Source of the DNA: Flammula alnicola
Lineage: Eukaryota; Basidiomycota; Agaricomycetes; Agaricales; Strophariaceae
Length of the DNA stretch: 64,000 nucleotides
NCBI GenBank assembly: GCA_015499995.1
Contig: JADNRV010000058.1
Location: 62,001 to 126,000, forward strand
Reading direction: 5' to 3'
How positions within the stretch are numbered: the stretch's first letter is position 1; every line of letters starts with the position of its first letter. The position numbers and the translations under genes were made by a program. The notes under the pieces were generated by a model. That model saw nothing but the letters and a program-made list of their open reading frames with translations. It was not told the DNA's origin and did no database searches. Shown piece by piece: positions 44,786-57,241 of this stretch.

Positions 44786-45166
44786 ATTTTTTGGGTTAAG
44801 TTATCTCTAAACCCTGAAAAAAAAAATACAACAAAGCGACCACTACTTGCCCAGATGCGAGAAGGAAATTGTGGCGTTTACCGGCGGGTGAAAACGAGCA
44901 TCATCCTTCTCTGGATCTTGGAGACAATGTATAGATAGACCATCAACTGAATCAAATTAGTTTATTAGTAACAAATCGGGAGTGATGGCTATACAGTAAG
45001 AACAAAGCTGTTTCCAGTACGCCGCATAAGAGTCGGAGGTTATTATGCAAGAATCGAGGCCTCTCCCAGCCTACAGGAGGACTTTTTTCTGGCTATTCAC
45101 ACGCCGGCAACCTTGGGGTATCGAATACTTGGTAATGGAGGCCACGCGCCGTCTTCAGGCTGTTCA
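44786..45166. other. Intergenic, contains part of the duplicated segment
   Basis: The stretch from about 45000 to the next stop codon resembles 46765-46920, the 3' flank of the neighbouring paralogue, so it belongs to the tandem duplication. Nothing else seen. Confidence 0.4.
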
Positions 45167-46191
45167 TCAAATAGACACGACGAAGAGCCGATAGTTGTCG
45201 TCGTTGCTCTGCGCACCCTGACCATTACTGCTTCCAGCTGACATATTCGCGGGAGAGGGAGAGGAGATGCCGTCGCTCGGTACATGGGTCAGCCCACTCA
45301 GTTTCGTCTGGCCCCGCATGAGGACTACGCGTACTTTTCGTAGCTCGAAAAAGTGCTGTGGGGTAAGTGAGTAAGGGAATGAAAGCCGAGAAGCATTTAA
45401 TAGCTTACGTGGTTCCATGTATCGACGACTTTGATGACCTTGTCTCGTTTTCGGGTCTTCATGTATTTCTGGACGCCGGCGGAGGCTAGTGGGGCTACAT
45501 TGATAACAAAGGTGAGTGAACGTGGCTAGAGCGTGTAACCGCGAATATCGGTACGCACTGACTATAGGAATCCAGAAGATGATAGGTAGGCGAGACCGCT
45601 TGATATCTTTTTCTGTTAGAGTAGCTGCGGCGCGTGTTTCATTCAAGAAACTGGACAAAACAGAAATAGGAGTTAAATAACTATTGCGGTGTCTGAGCGT
45701 GTATTTTAAGTTTACCTCAACCAATCCGCTTCGGTGATGTCATGCGACATAAATGGATGAGGTCGAATGGTAGAAGGAGGCGGTACCAGTGGGAAGCCTT
45801 TGTCGAGAGATTTGCTCTTCGCGACGAGGAACATGGACTGAAAGGCAGGGTATGGAAGGTCTGCAGGCGCGACTCGAGAGAAGGAGGACGGCATATCAGG
45901 GTCTGCATTGGCATAGCCGGCCGAAGGGTCAACTGGAGCGTAGTAGGTCTGGTTGGAGTTGCCAGTGCTTAGGCTAGGACTCTGGGCTTGTGCTGAATCA
46001 TGAATAGGAAATGCGGGAATTTTCTCCCTGGGATCGATGTCTTGGTTGTCAGAACCGCGAAAGTATGACGGGGGAGGTTGGACGGCATTCGAGGATGATG
46101 AAGCACTGGCTTCAGGCTGTCCAGTACTAGACGGTGGCGCGTCGCTGTTCTCCGCAACGGAAGCCAAAGATTTGTCGGGAGACAATATCAT
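45167..46191 (-). CDS. Uncharacterised fungal protein, copy 1 of a tandem pair, 277 aa
   Basis: Four exons (46191-45716, 45650-45559, 45485-45409, 45355-45167) total 834 nt, an exact frame. The N-terminal half is Ser/Pro-rich and of low complexity (QPPPSYFRGSDNQDIDP). The conserved part begins at PPPSTIRPHPFMSHDITEAD, passes through a moderately hydrophobic segment (IIFWIPIV) and ends with DTWNHHFFELRKVRVVLMR and a short acidic/aromatic tail. I know this C-terminal pattern only from uncharacterised fungal proteins. The start used is the first in-frame ATG (MILSPDK). The neighbour has an extra 5' exon whose counterpart here (near 46375) has lost its splice donor. Confidence 0.8.
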
Positions 46192-46920
46192 GGTAGTTCC
46201 TGGAAAGGATCCAAGGATCCAATTTGAAGCAATGATCCGAGTCTGCCTTGTTCAGATTCTTATCTGGTTGCTAGACCAGTGACTACAGTCTCATACTTAT
46301 TTATAGGAGAGCCCGAGATGCAAGGAGCAGCGCTAAGCTGATAGCGTTTAGTCGACATGGTCTGCACAGGATTCATAGGGATCGAGAATGCGATAGTTAT
46401 GTAGTTGCTCCGCCGTCGGAGGCAAGCCGCACTGTCAACCGGTGCCTCCACGGTGCCATTATTTAAACTCTCCTATTACTAAGCTAAGACGTCCTACGTT
46501 CGGAAACTCATGAGACGTCGATGCATCTGAAGCTATGTAACTGCCTTAGTCTGTAAATTTATAAACGAATAGTTCAAGATTGATGCACCGTTCGTTGAAG
46601 AAAAGAATGAAGTAGGGGCGACGGCTAACTATACTTGACGGGATGCGAGAAAGACGCCGTGAAGATTTCTGGGGAGGAAATACGAGTATCCTTCTTCGCA
46701 GGTAATGCGTAGGTAGTCAATTAACGAATCGGAAGTGACAGACATAGAGTAAGACACTAATAATACAGTTGCTTCCAGATCGCCAACCTGCCACATTTTT
46801 TTTTGCAGGACTCGAGGCCTCTGCGAGCCTGCGAGAACTTTTTTCTTGCCATTCGCGTGTCGACCTTGGGGTATCACATATTTGGGTATTATCGGAGGCC
46901 ACGCGTCATGTTCGTTTTGG

Positions 46921-48089
46921 TCAAATAGAGACCACGAAGAGTCGATATTGGTCGTCGTTGCTCTGCGTGCCCGGGCTTCCAGACAACGACATATTCGCGG
47001 GCGAGGGAGGGACGTCACCTGGGACATGGGCCAGCCCGCTCAGTTTCGTCTGGTCCCGCATGAGGACGACGCGTAGTTTTCGTAGCTCGAAGAAGTGCTG
47101 TGGTGTAGCAAGTCAATGAATACGTAGGTCATGAAGCCTAAGAAGAATTTAATAACTTACGTGATTCCATGTATCGATGACTTTGATGACCCCTTCTCGT
47201 TTTTGGGCCTTCATGTATTTCTGGATGACGAGGGCGAGCACTCCGCCTACAGCAACAACCATGGATGAGTGAACGAGTCTAGGGAGCGTCGCAGCGAATA
47301 TCGGTACGCACTGACTATGGGAATCTTGGGCATGATAGGTAGGTAAGACCATCTGATTTCTTTTTCTGTCAGAGTCGCTGCAGCGCGTACTTCATGCAAG
47401 AAACTGCGCAAAAAAAAAAATAGAAATTAGAGAACGTTACAGTGCATGGTGTCTATTTTTAGATTTACCTCAACCAATCCGCTTCGGTAATGTCATGCGA
47501 CATGAATGGATGAGGCTGAATGGTAGACGGAGGCGGTGCGAGTGGGAAGCCCTTGCTAAGAGATTTGCTTTTGGCAACCAGAAACATAGGCGGGAAGGTA
47601 GGGTATGGCAGGTCGGCAGGTGCGACTCGAGAGAAGGAGGACGGCATATCAGAGTCTGCATTGGCATAGCTGGCCGACGGGTCAACTGGAGCGTAGTAGG
47701 TCTTGCTGGAGCTGCCAGTGCTGAGGCTAGGACTCTGGGGCCCTGGTGCATGTGCTGAATCATGAATAGGAAATGCGGGAGTTTTCTCGCTGGGATCGAT
47801 GTCTTGGTACTCAGAACCACGAAAGTATGACGGGGGAGGTTGGACTGCGCTCGACGGTGATGCACTACTGTCAGGTTGTCCAATACTAGATAGTCCTGTA
47901 AAGCTGTTCTCCGAAACGGGAGGGAAAGATTTGTCGTCAGACAATAGAATCATAGTAGTTCCTGGGGTGGATGGAAAAGAAAGCCTGCAATTCGAAGCAG
48001 AGTTTATCTATACCTAGAGGAGAGGCCGAGGTGCAAGGAGCAGCTCTAAGCTGAGGGTGTTTAGTCGGCATGGTCTGCCCAGGGTTCAT
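46921..48089 (-). CDS. Uncharacterised fungal protein, copy 2 of a tandem pair, 279 aa or longer
   Basis: Exons 47953-47469, 47403-47312, 47246-47161 and 47097-46921 total 840 nt, an exact frame, with the same junctions as copy 1. The protein is about 75-80% alike: PPPSTIQPHPFMSHDITEAD, IDTWNHHFFELRKLRVVLMR, YRLFVVSI at the end. Here the hydrophobic segment is longer (an exon start with SGVLALVIQKYM), so a membrane anchor is possible. An optional first exon (48089 to about 48017, MNPGQTMPTKHPQLRAAP) joins in frame through a GT-AG intron to the codons before MILLSDD. Whether it is translated or a 5' leader is undecided. Confidence 0.78.
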
Positions 48090-48348
48090 GGGGTTCGAGA
48101 ATGGGATCGGCAGTGGGCAGTGTGTATGGTTGCTGCGGATTGTTCAATTTGTTGCGTAGAGTCGACTGCGGAGAGACAGGTCTTGTTTGTTTCCCATGCC
48201 GATGTCCCCCGATTAAAATAGTGTGATCATGATGCCGGGCACCGAATTATGATCGGTGCACGGACCTGTCAATCCGCAAGCGCTTCCCTTGTTTTCTGAT
48301 CATCGTCACTAACGGTGACCACACCCAAATTCTTCCTTTCCACCGACA

Positions 48349-51300
48349 ATGGACCTAGATACCATGCAAGTAGACAGTCCTGGTCAAGACACCGATCCTA
48401 GAAGGCCCTCAGACTCTGCGATGAGCACACCACGCACCACAACCGTTGCTCTGCCCCCGGTACATGACCAGCAGCACAATGACCGGAAGCCAACTCCCAA
48501 GCCTGAAATCGCTGAACCACTGTCTAGAGACGACAGGTTGGAGCGCACGTCGATGCCGCGTGTTGCAACTCCTGTTGCCGTGCCGCGATCAGAGAGGGAC
48601 GCACACCCGTCTGCCATGGACGACCCTCCCATGCCAGCATCCACTTCACAGCGATCTCGTAGGCCCTCGCCCATGGACCCCCAGAGCTATGCATCGCTGG
48701 ACCGACCACTGAACGTCACCGATGCACTCACCTATCTCGATGCTGTCAAGGTCCAGTTCCAGGATCAGCCTGACGTATACAACCACTTCCTCGACATTAT
48801 GAAGGAATTCAAAAATGAACAGTGAGTCTCAACGTGCCTTATATTGCTACTATCATGCTGACTGGTTGTTCTCCAGAATCGATACCCCGGGCGTTATCAG
48901 ACGCGTCTCATACCTCTTCAACGGTCATCCTTCCCTCATTCAGGGATTCAATACGTTCTTGCCTGTTGGTTATCGTATTGAGTGCTCTACCGACCCCTAC
49001 GATGCCGGTTTCATCACCGTCACCACACCCAATGGCCAAACAATGCAAACTACTACCTCTGGCGGCAGTGGGCGTGCGCTAGCATGGTCAACCGGCCCCT
49101 CTGCTCCAACACCCCGCCACGAGACTGGTTCCGGCTATGGTACTCTCTTTCTCGTTTATTTTAATAAATCTCTCATTATTGTCAGTAGCGAACGTCGAAC
49201 CCCCGCCCGCTTCTCCTGATCCTCGAATGTACGGCATGGAGGGCACAGCAATCGAACCCGCCGTGCAATACGTGCAAAAGATCAAGCAGCGCTGCGATCC
49301 AGACACCTACCGGCAGTTTTTGGACATTCTCTCGCGGTATCACCACACACCGGATACCGTTGACGAAGTGGGTTACCATACCGAGCCTTGTCATGGACAC
49401 CGCTGACACAACCTTTTTTTAGGAAGAAGTTTCGAAGCAGATTGCTCGACTTTTCAAGGATGCCCCGGACCTGCGAAATGACTTTCGTGTTTTCATGCCG
49501 GATAGAAGCAGCCAGCAGTTTTTGGATGAAGGGCCTTCTCTTTCACATGCACGTGACAGGGAAAAGAATCGCCGCAAACTGGACGTGGTTGCAAGTTCAA
49601 TGAATACCAGTACATCGCTCCCGCAGAAACGGAAAAGAAAACCGGCCGATAAGGAGAGAGAGCGTGAGAAGGAGCCCACGCCATCTAAGACTGTGCCCCC
49701 AGCCAAGGTATGTTTATTATCTATGCCCTTTCATGCCCCATCTGACAGCCATTAGAAAACCAAACATGCGCCTGCTCAGGACCTCACGCCTATCTCATAT
49801 AACCCGAAACATGTCGTCGCTGCGCCTACCTCTCCACGCCGAGCAGCCCACCACCCACTACCGCCCCAACCGCCGCGTCTGCCCCCCGCCAACGACCAAA
49901 CGCAATTCTTCGACCGGGTCAAACGTGCCCTGGACAATCGCGAGATCTACAACGAGTTTCTGAAGCTCGTCAACCTGTTTGCGAAGGATTACATCGACAC
50001 CGCGCGGCTTGTCAAAGAAAGCCGCCATTTCTTGGGCGAGACGGAGCTGTACAAGCAGTTCCGGGAGATACTTGGGTGGGACGAGAAGAAGGAGAGGGAG
50101 CATTATTTGGCGGAGCAGCAGTCGCTGAGCAGTTGGACAAAGCCGGCGATCAAGGGGCTACCTGAGAAGCCTGGGAGGATTGATTTGAGCGAGAAGTATG
50201 GAAGTTATAGGAAGGTGTCCGCGAGTGTAAGTCTTTTTTTCTCTCTCGTTGTTGCTGTCTTTTGACGTCATTTTTTCTTACAAAGGAGGCGAATGTGCCG
50301 TGCTCTGGGCGAGATGAGATGTGCCGCTCGGTACTGAACGATCAATGGGTGTCACATCCGACATGGACGAGCGAAGACTCTGGCTTCATCTCGCATCGGA
50401 AGAACATCTACGAGGAGGCGCTGCATCGCAGCGAGGAGGAACGGCACGAGTACGACTTCCACATCGAAGCGATCGTGCGCACTATCGCGATGCTCGAGCC
50501 GATCAACAACAAGATCGCGCAGATGAACCAGGAGGACCGGGCCAACTTCAAGCTCAAAGCTAACCTGGGCGGGTCGTGGAAGGCCATCCACCAGCGGGTC
50601 ATCAAGAAGATCTACGGGCGCGAGGCGGGGCTGGAGGTCATCCAGACGATGCAGGATGCGCCAGCCCTGGCGATCCCCGTCGTGCTGTCGCGGCTGAAGC
50701 AGAAGGAGGAAGAGTGGAAACGCGCGCAGAGGGAGTGGAACAAGATGTGGCGCGAGGTCGACGCCAGGAACTATGCGAAGAGTCTGGACCACCAGGCGAT
50801 CTCGTGGAAGATCACGGATAAGAAGTCGATCACGGTCAAGGCGCTCGTGAACCAGATCGAGACGGCACGGGAGGAGCAGCTGGCGAAGCGCGCGGCGCTG
50901 ATCGACCCGCTGTTCGCACGCACGCGGCCGCGGTACCAGCTTGAGTTTGCGCTGGGCGATGAGGCAGTGTTGCAGGACGCTGTGAAGCTGACGTTCTCGT
51001 TTTTGGACCGGACGCCGCAGGGCCAGCTGAATCTGACGGAGCGGAGACGGATAGAGGGGTTCCTGAGGACGTTCATACCGCTGTTCTTCGCGCTCAACCC
51101 GGTCGAGTTCAATTCGGCGTTCGTGGTGCATGATTTGGTGGAGAGCGACTCGGCGAGCGACGTCGATGTGGCGAGTGTTGCTGGTGGACATGTGGCGGAT
51201 GACAATGGTGAAGGTTCAAGCGCGTTGGGGGGGTCGTCTCGTGCTGGAGGCAGCAGCAGTCATGTTAAAGGACGCAGCAGGAATGCGCACGGCGGCGCTG

Positions 51301-52754
51301 GGCTGCTCAGTTCGGCTGGCGGCGGCGATCTGCGGAAGAAGCTGCTGAAGAGCGAGCAGGCCAAGTCAACGAGCAGGAAGACGAGGGCGCAGGACGCGGC
51401 TGCGTCTCCGGCAGTGTCGCGGTTCGCCTCGCCTGCGGTGTTTGACGAGGAGAAGGATTTGAGGACTGAGCAGGCGCCGTATATCCATGGACGGAGGTCG
51501 TCGAAGATCAATAATGTGTTTTTCACGAATACGACGTTTTATGCGCTGTTGCGGTTGATCGAGGTATGCTTTTTTTCTTTTTCTTTTGTCCCTCGAGGAC
51601 TGGAGGATGAGAATGCTGATTTTTTTTTCACTCGTGTTAGGTACTCTACTCGCGCCTGAATGTGTTCAAAAACATTGCAGCCAAACTAGCAATATCTCCG
51701 CCTATTCCTACTTCGAACGTGCGCGGCTCGCATCCCAATTCGACAGCGGCGATAATCGAGCGGGTGCAGGCCGCCCACCCCAATGTCAACCACTACGAAA
51801 TGCTCCTGGGCCAATGTGAGGCCTTGTTCACGAACGAAATCGAACAAAATGTGTTTGAAGACCAGACACGGGCTATCTTTGGCGTGAAGGTACATAGCCC
51901 GTTTCAATCGTTTCAATCATCTAGCCGCGTAGGTTTGCTGACTTTATGGGATTTTGTCTACAGGATGCGTACAAGATTTTTACGATCGATAAAGTCATTG
52001 GGGCAATCATCAAGCAGGTTCAAGCTGTGATTGCGGATCCAAAAAGTCAAGAATTGCTCGAGTACCTCAAACGCGAGCGGTCGCTCGTCTCTCCCACAAC
52101 GCAGGATCGTATCAACTATCGCCATCAAGCTGAAAAGGTCCTGGGGCCTGACGAGAATGTCTTCCGCATCGATTGGGTTCGTGGGGCTCACCTTGTAGTT
52201 CTTCTGCGGTTCTAACTCGTTTCTTGAACAATCATTAGCTTTCAGAACCAAATACGATGACGATCCAGTTGATTGGCAAAGACGACTCTAACTATGACGA
52301 TTCTGAGGTTCTGACTAGCCGGTGGCAGGCGTATGTTGATGCTTATGTTTCGGTTGGTTGTTCGACGTGCTTGGATGTGGCTGTGGAACTGAGGAATTGT
52401 GTGTGTTTTAGGGTGAAACGACTGAAGGGGTATCTCAAGCACGCGTTAAACGACCTTATCTGCGAAGGTATGTGATCCTTGCATTTTCTTATATCGAGTT
52501 CGTCGTTAAAGTTTCGTTTTAATGATAGAAACCTCCCTGCTGCTGTTCGTGAGACGCAGCCCGATGTTTCATCGCAGGACGGCCTCGAGATCAAAGTCTG
52601 CCTGCGCACATATCGTCTCTTCTACGTCTCGCATACTGAGGATTTCATGTGGAAATACCGGTACAAGGAAGAGATGGAGAAGAACGCGCAACAGCTGGCC
52701 CTGCGGAATGGATTGCGGCGCAAGTGGTTGGAGGCGGCAAAATCAGAACCATAA
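48349..52754 (+). CDS. SIN3: Transcriptional corepressor SIN3, 1269 aa
   Basis: Eleven exons (48349-48821, 48877-49139, 49186-49367, 49423-49707, 49756-50226, 50286-51563, 51641-51889, 51964-52176, 52239-52352, 52412-52467, 52529-52754) total 3810 nt, an exact frame. Three paired amphipathic helix domains are present: PAH1 about 120-192 ([20 protein letters not shown]), PAH2 about 265-335 ([18 protein letters not shown]), PAH3 about 452-520 ([19 protein letters not shown]). The histone-deacetylase interaction region follows from about 560 ([26 protein letters not shown]), then the conserved C-terminal domain. It scaffolds the Rpd3-type deacetylase complex in the nucleus and is recruited by DNA-binding repressors. 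The exon 6 stretch is markedly GC-rich compared with its neighbours. Confidence 0.95.
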
Positions 52755-53208
52755 AGAACACCCTTCTCTTTTTGATTATCGCAGATACATATTCCATTCC
52801 CTTTACTTAATCTTTCGCTTTCTTGCTTGTTTCGCTGTTGTATGTATTATCGTATATGCATTGGTTTTCATCAGGTTTTCGTTTGTTGGTTTGTAGAAGT
52901 GGTGTCGGAGACCTTCCTGAACTTTGACTCGGACTCGGAGTCAATGATAACTACATAACGACCACCGGACGACAAAGCTAGTAACCCCAGCTATTATGAT
53001 AGAAAGCGGTGGGTATATATCGATATCTGCACTCTGCAGCCATGGCTGAAATTTTTACTCCGAATGATCCGAGGGTTGTTCTCCTCCAGTTTTACCCCAT
53101 GGTCGGACGTGGACATATCCCCGCCCTTGAGCAAACCTCAAATGTCATGGATCGTGGACGCGTGTAATAAACCGTTTATTTATAAAGCTGCGGTATGTTG
53201 GAACCTTT
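52755..53208. other. Convergent intergenic region, nothing seen
   Basis: 454 bp between the stops of SIN3 and the decarboxylase gene; presumably both 3' untranslated regions. Confidence 0.45.
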
Positions 53209-56200
53209 TCACCCCCTCATAGCCATACGCTCGAAAACCATGTTCCTCCAGCCCGCCTTCCCTTCCTCGCTGATCTCTCTTTCCGTGTAGCTCGAGATCC
53301 TGTTATCTGCTTTGAAGTCCTGCTTGTTCAAATCAATGTAATCCACAAAGAAGCCGGATCGCAAGCGCATCGATCCACTCGCAAGAGGCTGCCAGGAATC
53401 TGAGGTTGAGGGTGTGTCTTGCGGGTCGTCATCAAATTTGGGCGCTAAACCAGGTCCATGCGCCACAGCTGCGAACGGGTCTCTGAAAACCTCCACATAC
53501 ATCACGGCATCAGGAGCAAAGAAGAGCGGTGGACAGCTGGGGTGGAGTGGCTGCATGGATTGCTCGTTTAGGGCCAAATAAACCAGTAGTCCATCTGCCA
53601 ATTCTTCTTCGCACAATGGATTGTCGAGCTCGAGATCAACGTTTTCCGCCGCGAGTTGAGCGTTGGGTGCTCTCAGGAGCATGTGATCGATGTGCTGCTC
53701 TTCTAATGTGCCATACAGGTAAAATGGAGTGAACGTGTCGGGATAATCTGGGTCACGCCACTTCGAGAGGAGAGAACGGTGTTTAATGACGCGTATGTTG
53801 CAGAGCGTACACTCGAAAACAACAGTTCCTCTATGCAGTGCATGAATATGGATGAGTCAGGAGCCTTGAGATAGCGGTAGTTTCAAAACTCACCTCCTGT
53901 ACACATATCCTTCCACTGTTTCCTTTTGTAGAATTTCTGCTATCGTCGCAGAAGGGATAGAAAATGTAAAGGTCTCATTTGGATGAGCGTCTTTATCTTT
54001 AACGTAACGCGACCAATGTACGCCTTCAATCATCTCGGCACTAATGATAAGTTGCTGACGGCCATTAGCTTTGTGAAAGAGAGGTGTATAAACCAAGAAG
54101 AGTTTATCAGTCCCTTGCATAATAAAAATATGCTCTTGCGGAGTACATGTGTTTCGTGCGACGACATGCTAAAATCACACAAGTTTCAGAGGATGTTAAT
54201 ATTTTCTAATCCCGAACTTACTTGCATTTCCTCAACGAGCGTGCGGCGGAAGATTTCAGCGATTTCTCCCGCAAAATCTGCAGCTGACTGGAAAGGCGAT
54301 ATTACAACGTTTCGCAGCACGAAAAGGCTCTGGCGGGACTCCGTCTCCAGCCCAAGACGCTCTTTGAAAGTTGTCAAACACTTTCCATAATCGTCCTGGG
54401 CGAATGTGGTCGAGCTGATGTAGAGAGGCTTGTCCATAGGGTTGTCATCAACATTAGTTAGCGACAGCCTGTCGAAGATACATTTGTTGAGGTAATTAGC
54501 CTCTTCGACGTCGTCGTTAACTTCCCAGATATTAGTATTCGCATTGCCGGCTTTCCGTATCCGAAAGTTGCAGGCGAGAGCGTTTATGTTGAGATCAGAG
54601 CCTAGCGCCCGCAATTCCGCCCGAACTTCCGGATCTGCATCATTGACGATTTCGTTATTTGATCTGCCGATGATTTTCTTACGGATGAAATCCTTCTCTT
54701 CTTTGACGCCAATTTCGTCTGGTTCAGCCCGAAGTTTATTCAAGGGCACGACCAGGTATGGCGTAGAAGAATCGGACATAGCTGCCCAATGCGCGGAGAT
54801 CTATTGAAGGCAAAGAGTAAGGTCATGAATAACGGGAGACGGCGGGCTCACCCTAGCGCAGCTGAGACATGCTTCGCCCAACAAACTTCCATGGCCTTCC
54901 TGGTGTAAACCAACGATCCTGTGGTGTAAATATACGGCGGCAGCTGCAGCGCCTGGTTTGCTGTATGAATTAAATTATATTCTGAAAATAAATGCATCCA
55001 TTCACGAAGCTTACCTGCCTTCGACGCCGTATATGCCAATGCTCTCGCCGTTCTGCCCTTGATTGAGATACGGAGAAGACCAAGTCACCATGTACCTCAT
55101 GCGACTATCTCTGTAGCACTATGTATTTCATGAGTCATCAGCGTGGACGAACAAGAATGAGTGAACAAGTTGAATTGGACTTAACTAGAGCGCCAGCAGG
55201 AAACGGGCAATACCCAGTTTTGTGAGGGTCGATGGTAATGGAATCCGCTTCATGTAAGACCTCAAGTTGCCGTCGTGTATGGTCTTTCAGTGCCAAAAAA
55301 GGAACATAGGCGCGACGAGGTGTGCGATCGTCGGCCTGCGACGATATGCTGCCAGAAGTCCGCTGAACAGGCTTTTCTGTTATCATGGACGCAAAATAGC
55401 CACCCCAGGCGGCATCTGTCGTTCCATACAACCGATGAGCAGGATGGACGCTTGGAACCCCAAAATAAGTACCTGCGTGCACTAAGAAAGACATTCCTTT
55501 AGACTGGTATTCTTTCCTCAGGGCTATTATCTGGTCCAGAGAGTCAACGGCGCCTTCTTCCGTGGACCCAATGATAGCAACAACAGCATATATGGCTCGT
55601 CGCTCCTGAAAGCTCTTCTCAATGGCATTCCTGAGCTCGGCTATATCCATGCGCGCATTTTCACCAACAGAGATATCTATCACGTTGCAAGATCCAATGC
55701 CGGCGAGTGCTACGGAATCGGTGAGAAAGGTAACAAGAGTAGAGAAGTTTGCCGTATTACTGTACCTGCTCCTTTAGGCCATGAATAATGTTTTGTACTC
55801 GATAGGAGGTATTGAATAGGATGTTCAATTTCGTCCTTTTTCTCGTAGAATTCCTTGCCAACGGTTTGAATAATGTAGGGTCGCAAGGCCTTGTCTAAAA
55901 AAGTAGGTGAGATCCTGAATTCGGTGTGAAGTCGGTCAGGTATTGAGAGGATCTCCTCCGGCCTCAGATTAAGCAGATCCCAGACATCTAAGTCACGGAA
56001 GAGTGTCAACTCATTGGGGCTGGCACATTTGTGGACGCAGAATGCATGCGCAATAAAGCCAAGAGGTGCCCGAGGACACATGGCTTCTTTGAGGGCGAGA
56101 GGATAAAATTTGAGATTGCGAGCTGTCCTCGTCTTTTAATGCGATTGCATGGCACGTAGACGCTAGCTCACCCGCCCTAATATGCAAATCATAATCAGAT

Positions 56201-56832
56201 ATGACCATCTTAAGATCTGGCAACTGAGAAATAAGAACGTACCATATAGACTCCAAATTCGCGACGGTACCATCGCAGGCAATATGTCCCCAAGGTGGGA
56301 TTGACCCAGATCTCGAATACCCAAGCATCTCACAAAGCTGCATTCCGACATCGAGTTCAAGTAATGTCGTGATGGGGCTCGCCTCAAAGGCCACGTTATT
56401 GGGATTGTAAAGCATGGTAGCCAGCCAACCAAGCATTGAAGGTAAACTGCTTTCAAACTCCATATGACCTGCGTATCTCGGAGAGTAGGTTGGGATGGAT
56501 TTCTCATTGAGAAGGTCGGTCAGTCTTGTGAACTCTTGACGAAGATTCTTTACAGCATCTTCGAAGGCTGGAGATCCTTTGATCTCGCTCGTAATGAACA
56601 CCTATAAACACAGCTCCCGGTGTTAGTTGAAAGGGACGGAGATCATGAAACTATCACTTGCACCGTCTTCAGGGTGGTACATCAGCCTTGCTCGAGAGTG
56701 ACTGTCAACCATTTGACTGAATAACTCCTTCAGTAAATTGGCATTCTCGGCTTGAGGACCGAGGAACCATGCAGAGACAGCTTCATGCAGCGCAGGAGAA
56801 GAGGGATCATAGCTCGGAGACGTATGTGACAT
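53209..56832 (-). CDS. PLP-dependent aromatic amino acid decarboxylase with C-terminal appendage (ncAAAD-like)
   Basis: A group II decarboxylase core is followed by a long extra domain, about 950-1,000 residues in all. Core motifs: SPRYAGHMEFESSLPSMLGW, YNPNNVAFEASPITTLLELD, KHYSWPKGA, AVVAIIGSTEEGAVD, HA-DAAWGGYF (split by an intron), and DSITIDPHKTGYCPFPAGAL, where the Lys after DPH binds PLP. The C-terminal part (FFAPDAVMYVEVFRDPF to the end) is outside the normal fold; the combination matches the calcium-responsive non-canonical decarboxylase described from Psilocybe cubensis, which acts on aromatic amino acids. Substrate here is inferred. Exon 1 is 56832-56662 with a GC donor (GGT then GCAAGT); exon 2 is 56601-56243. 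An in-frame ATG at 56862 is an alternative start. Same strand as the adjacent aldehyde dehydrogenase. Confidence 0.88.
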
Positions 56833-57053
56833 GGTTTGAAGGACGAGTTGAGTTGAAAGCAAACGGAGGTCTCACCAACGAGAAACATGGGATGGCATGA
56901 CGTACAGTCGTGAAAACAGGCTACTTTCAGCGGGGTCGGGCACAAAGAACCCTTGAAGACATTGAGTCCTGACTGACTGTGTAGCAAGAAAGATGAGCGA
57001 TGATGTATGGGAGGATTGATCATCAAAAATGGGGTTGAAAGAGTCAAAATATA

Positions 57054-57139
57054 TGGACACATTGGGAATTGAACCCAACACCTCTCGCAGACGATATAAG
57101 ATGCTAAGCGAGCGTGATAACCAACTACACCATGTGCCC
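57054..57139 (-). tRNA. tRNA-Ala(AGC), with 12-nt intron
   Basis: Reads GGGCACA ... TGTGTCC as acceptor stem with the G3:U70 pair that identifies alanine tRNA, anticodon stem CTCGC/GCGAG, loop TTAGCA giving anticodon AGC, T-arm TTGGG-TTCAATT-CCCAA. The intron (TCTTATATCGTC) lies after the base following the anticodon, the canonical place. Confidence 0.93.
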
Positions 57140-57241
57140 GATATTGTCTGACTGATTACATACATATATATATACGTAAGAAAGAATTTCCTTATAATGC
57201 CAGTGGAGGCTCTGATCGTACGAAATGCCTCGTGTTTCAGC

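Larger units (their letters stand above)
44990..48110. repeat. Tandem segmental duplication, unit about 1.8 kb
   Basis: Both genes, their introns, and flanks repeat in the same order and direction. The 5' flanks 46300-46400 and 48010-48110 match (for example GGAGCAGC, CATGGTCTGC, TTCGAGAATG), and the 3' flanks 45010-45160 and 46760-46910 match with more change. Confidence 0.75.

Noticed and set aside
50352..51191. 279-codon minus-strand frame
   Set aside because: Antisense to the GC-rich exon 6 of SIN3; low-complexity Arg/Leu/Asp text.
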